This document shows, in pieces, positions 12,673-13,854 of a DNA stretch of 13,854 nucleotides. The notes below the pieces were generated by a model that was given only the letters and a program-made list of their open reading frames with translations, had not been told where the DNA came from and ran no database searches. The translations under genes and the position numbers were made by a program. Source of the stretch: an uncultured bacterium (GTDB lineage Bacteria > Actinomycetota > Coriobacteriia > Coriobacteriales > Coriobacteriaceae); NCBI GenBank assembly GCA_905215765.1, contig CAJMRP010000050.1, forward strand, positions 1-13,854. The letters are read 5' to 3'. Each line of letters starts with the position of its first letter. Within the stretch, counting starts at the first letter, position 1.

Positions 12673-13080
12673 ATGTCCGAGAACGAAGAGATCATGAACG
12701 AGACCGAGAACGAGACCATGGCTGCCGAGGTCGAGGCAGTCGAGACCGTGGAGACCGAAGCTGCCGAGGTTGAGGCTGCTGACGAGGTTTCCGCCGAGGA
12801 GGAGGCCGAGGTTGTCGAGGCCGCCGTTGATTACGATGACGAAGAGCTGATGGACAAGATGCAGAAGGCCGCCCGCTTGCTGCGTAGCCGTCGCTTTGCT
12901 ATTTCCAAGGAGGAGGAGGCCAAGGCCGAGCGCATGGCGAACATCGAGCGCGCCATCAAGCTCCTTGACCTCAAGCCCAAGATGGAGCAGAAGGAAATGT
13001 CCGACCTGCTGGGCATGCGCCTTCGTGAGCTCGACGGCCTGATGGCCGAGGCCGAGGCTGCCGATCTGGTCGGCCGTGTG
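12673..13080 (+). CDS. Winged-helix protein with acidic N-terminal tail, broken at the chimeric junction
   Basis: About 136 genuine residues remain. Residues 1-55 are a low-complexity acidic tail rich in Glu, Ala and Val. A helical region follows (LMDKMQKAARLLRSRRF, then EEEAKAERMANIERAIKLLDL), then MEQKEMSDLLGMRLRELDGL through AADLVGRV, which reads like the helix-turn-helix of MarR-type winged-helix proteins (QKELAELLG...LEEKGLI type). AAGGAG lies 4 bases before the ATG. After V136 the frame stays open by chance to the window end but switches to proline-, glutamine- and arginine-rich nonsense that is the antisense of the neighbouring foreign gene. DNA or RNA binding is inferred; I do not recognise the exact family. 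Confidence 0.65.
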
Positions 13081-13088
13081 CCAGACAG
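13072..13088. other. Probable chimeric junction between two genomes
   Basis: Left of here the plus strand encodes the winged-helix protein; right of here the minus strand encodes a PH-domain membrane protein. Each is cut in mid-domain at the same place, with no insertion sequence, target duplication or stop codon. A few shared bases (around CGTGTGCC) could have bridged an assembly error. Confidence 0.75.
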
Positions 13089-13797
13089 TGTAGTGCACGG
13101 TCTGGGCAAAGCTGCGCATCAGGCTGGCCCCCAGCAGAAAGCCTGCAGCCGCCAGCAGCCACGCCGCGCCTGCAGGGAGCCACCGCGCCGCGAATTGGGC
13201 CAGAAAGCTCACCTGGATCTGGGCAAAAACGGCAGGGTTCCAGTCCGGAACATCCCGGGTCTGGCGCACGGCCAGCACGAACAGGGCCAGCGTGGAGAGG
13301 CCGTTGGCCCCCAGAAAACCCAGCGCCGCCCGCTCCCCTCCGGCGGGCCGGTGCAGGGTAGGCTTTACCAGAGGCATCAGCTGGTCTGCCACCGCCTCGG
13401 CATCGGCTTTGGGCAGGCAGACCGAAAGGGTGTGCTTTTGCGCCGCGCCCACCGGGTAAAGGGTCAGGCGGCTTGCCCCGGCCATCCGGTAGAGCAGGGG
13501 CCGGTCGATGGTCAATGCCGCCAGCATTTCGCCCCGCAGGGCACGATCCAGCCGGATGCCCAGCCGCCAGTGCAGATGAAAGACTCCGGTGTCATCCATG
13601 CTCCAGCTGCTCACACGCAGGATGCCCCAGCTCACGGCGCAGAGCAGAAGGAACAGCAGCGCATCCTGACGCAGAGCCGTGTGCAGGGCTGTCCAGTTCC
13701 GCTCAAACAGCACCTGAACCAGCGGCAGCAGATAGACCACCAGCGTCTTGCGCAGAAACCGCAGGACGGTAAAGGGGTGCAGGCGGCGTTCATTCAT
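13081..13797 (-). CDS. PH-domain membrane protein, YdbT-like, C-terminally cut at the junction
   Basis: About 239 residues of a larger protein remain (YdbT is nearly 500). It opens with RRLHPFTVLRFLRKT, typical of the YdbT/bPH2 (DUF304) family, followed by membrane helices at about residues 18-31 and 46-60. A bacterial PH domain follows (about 62-145; SSWSMDDTGVFHLHWRLGI and LYRMAGASRLTLYPVG), then two more helices near 163-177 and 208-226. It ends at VHYTVWH, where the next PH domain should begin. Its start overlaps the upstream gene's stop (ATGA), a sign of coupled translation, with GGAGG 6 bases before the ATG. These proteins are membrane-bound and of poorly known role. The style suggests a Firmicute source. 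Confidence 0.8.
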
Positions 13798-13854
13798 CGG
13801 ATCTCCTCCGCAAGGGCATGGGTGAGGGCAGCGGCCTGCTCTGCCGGGACCGCC
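13794..13854 (-). CDS. Upstream partner gene, last 20 codons (YdbS-like PH-domain protein, inferred)
   Basis: Reading leftward from the window edge, a frame encoding VPAEQAAALTHALAEEIR ends in a TGA that overlaps the next ATG as ATGA. The helical ending fits the close of a bacterial PH-domain protein. YdbS normally precedes YdbT, which supports the call, but the fragment alone is too short to identify. Confidence 0.5.
   Translation of the reverse strand, partial: AVPAEQAAALTHALAEEIR

Noticed and set aside
12568..13797. 409-residue minus-strand protein as a real fusion
   Set aside because: Residues beyond about 239 are antisense to the winged-helix gene; it is a product of the junction.
1..13854. 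CRISPR arrays, tRNA or rRNA genes, insertion sequences
   Set aside because: No regularly spaced repeats, cloverleaf-like segments, rRNA sequence or transposase-like product were found on either strand.

Overview
The window looks like a contig from a high-GC gut actinobacterium of the Coriobacteriia, most like Collinsella. This is inferred from gene content, gene style and frequent GTG starts behind strong AGGAG-type ribosome binding sites; no database search was possible. The last ~775 bases (from about 13080) appear to come from a different genome, in the style of a Firmicute such as Faecalibacterium. Both genes at the junction are cut in mid-domain, so an assembly chimera is the simplest reading.

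Left part (1-4157). A truncated Kup potassium transporter (minus) lies downstream of an EamA/DMT exporter-type gene (minus). A LysR regulator (plus) is divergent from the exporter, and the gap between them holds two LysR-style inverted repeats. Next comes an alanine aminotransferase (AlaA-type) fused behind an XRE helix-turn-helix domain. Its promoter carries four copies of an AATTGAAC box. A second, well-formed ribosome binding site and ATG sit exactly where free-standing AlaA would begin. A strong terminator closes this unit.

Centre (4158-9470). A four-gene operon runs from a promoter with textbook LysR-activator layout to a strong hairpin terminator. It encodes an amidohydrolase-fold protein that has lost most metal ligands, two different cytoplasmic proteins of the neutral ceramidase fold, and a PTS EIIBC permease without an EIIA domain. 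I read this as an uptake and processing system for a phosphotransferred sugar conjugate carrying an acyl or amide group. It has no glycosidase or kinase of its own, and I do not recognise it as a described pathway. It is the best candidate for a new system here. A LysR gene follows it on the opposite strand and may be its regulator.

Right part (9529-13080). The minus strand carries a short, variant peptide deformylase followed by that LysR gene. Divergently, a DHA2-type drug efflux transporter sits behind a leader with two strong hairpins. After it comes an acidic-tailed winged-helix gene with a leader of three small hairpins, broken at about 13080. Beyond the junction are two overlapping minus-strand genes for PH-domain membrane proteins (YdbS/YdbT type), both partial.

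No tRNA, rRNA, CRISPR array or insertion sequence was seen.
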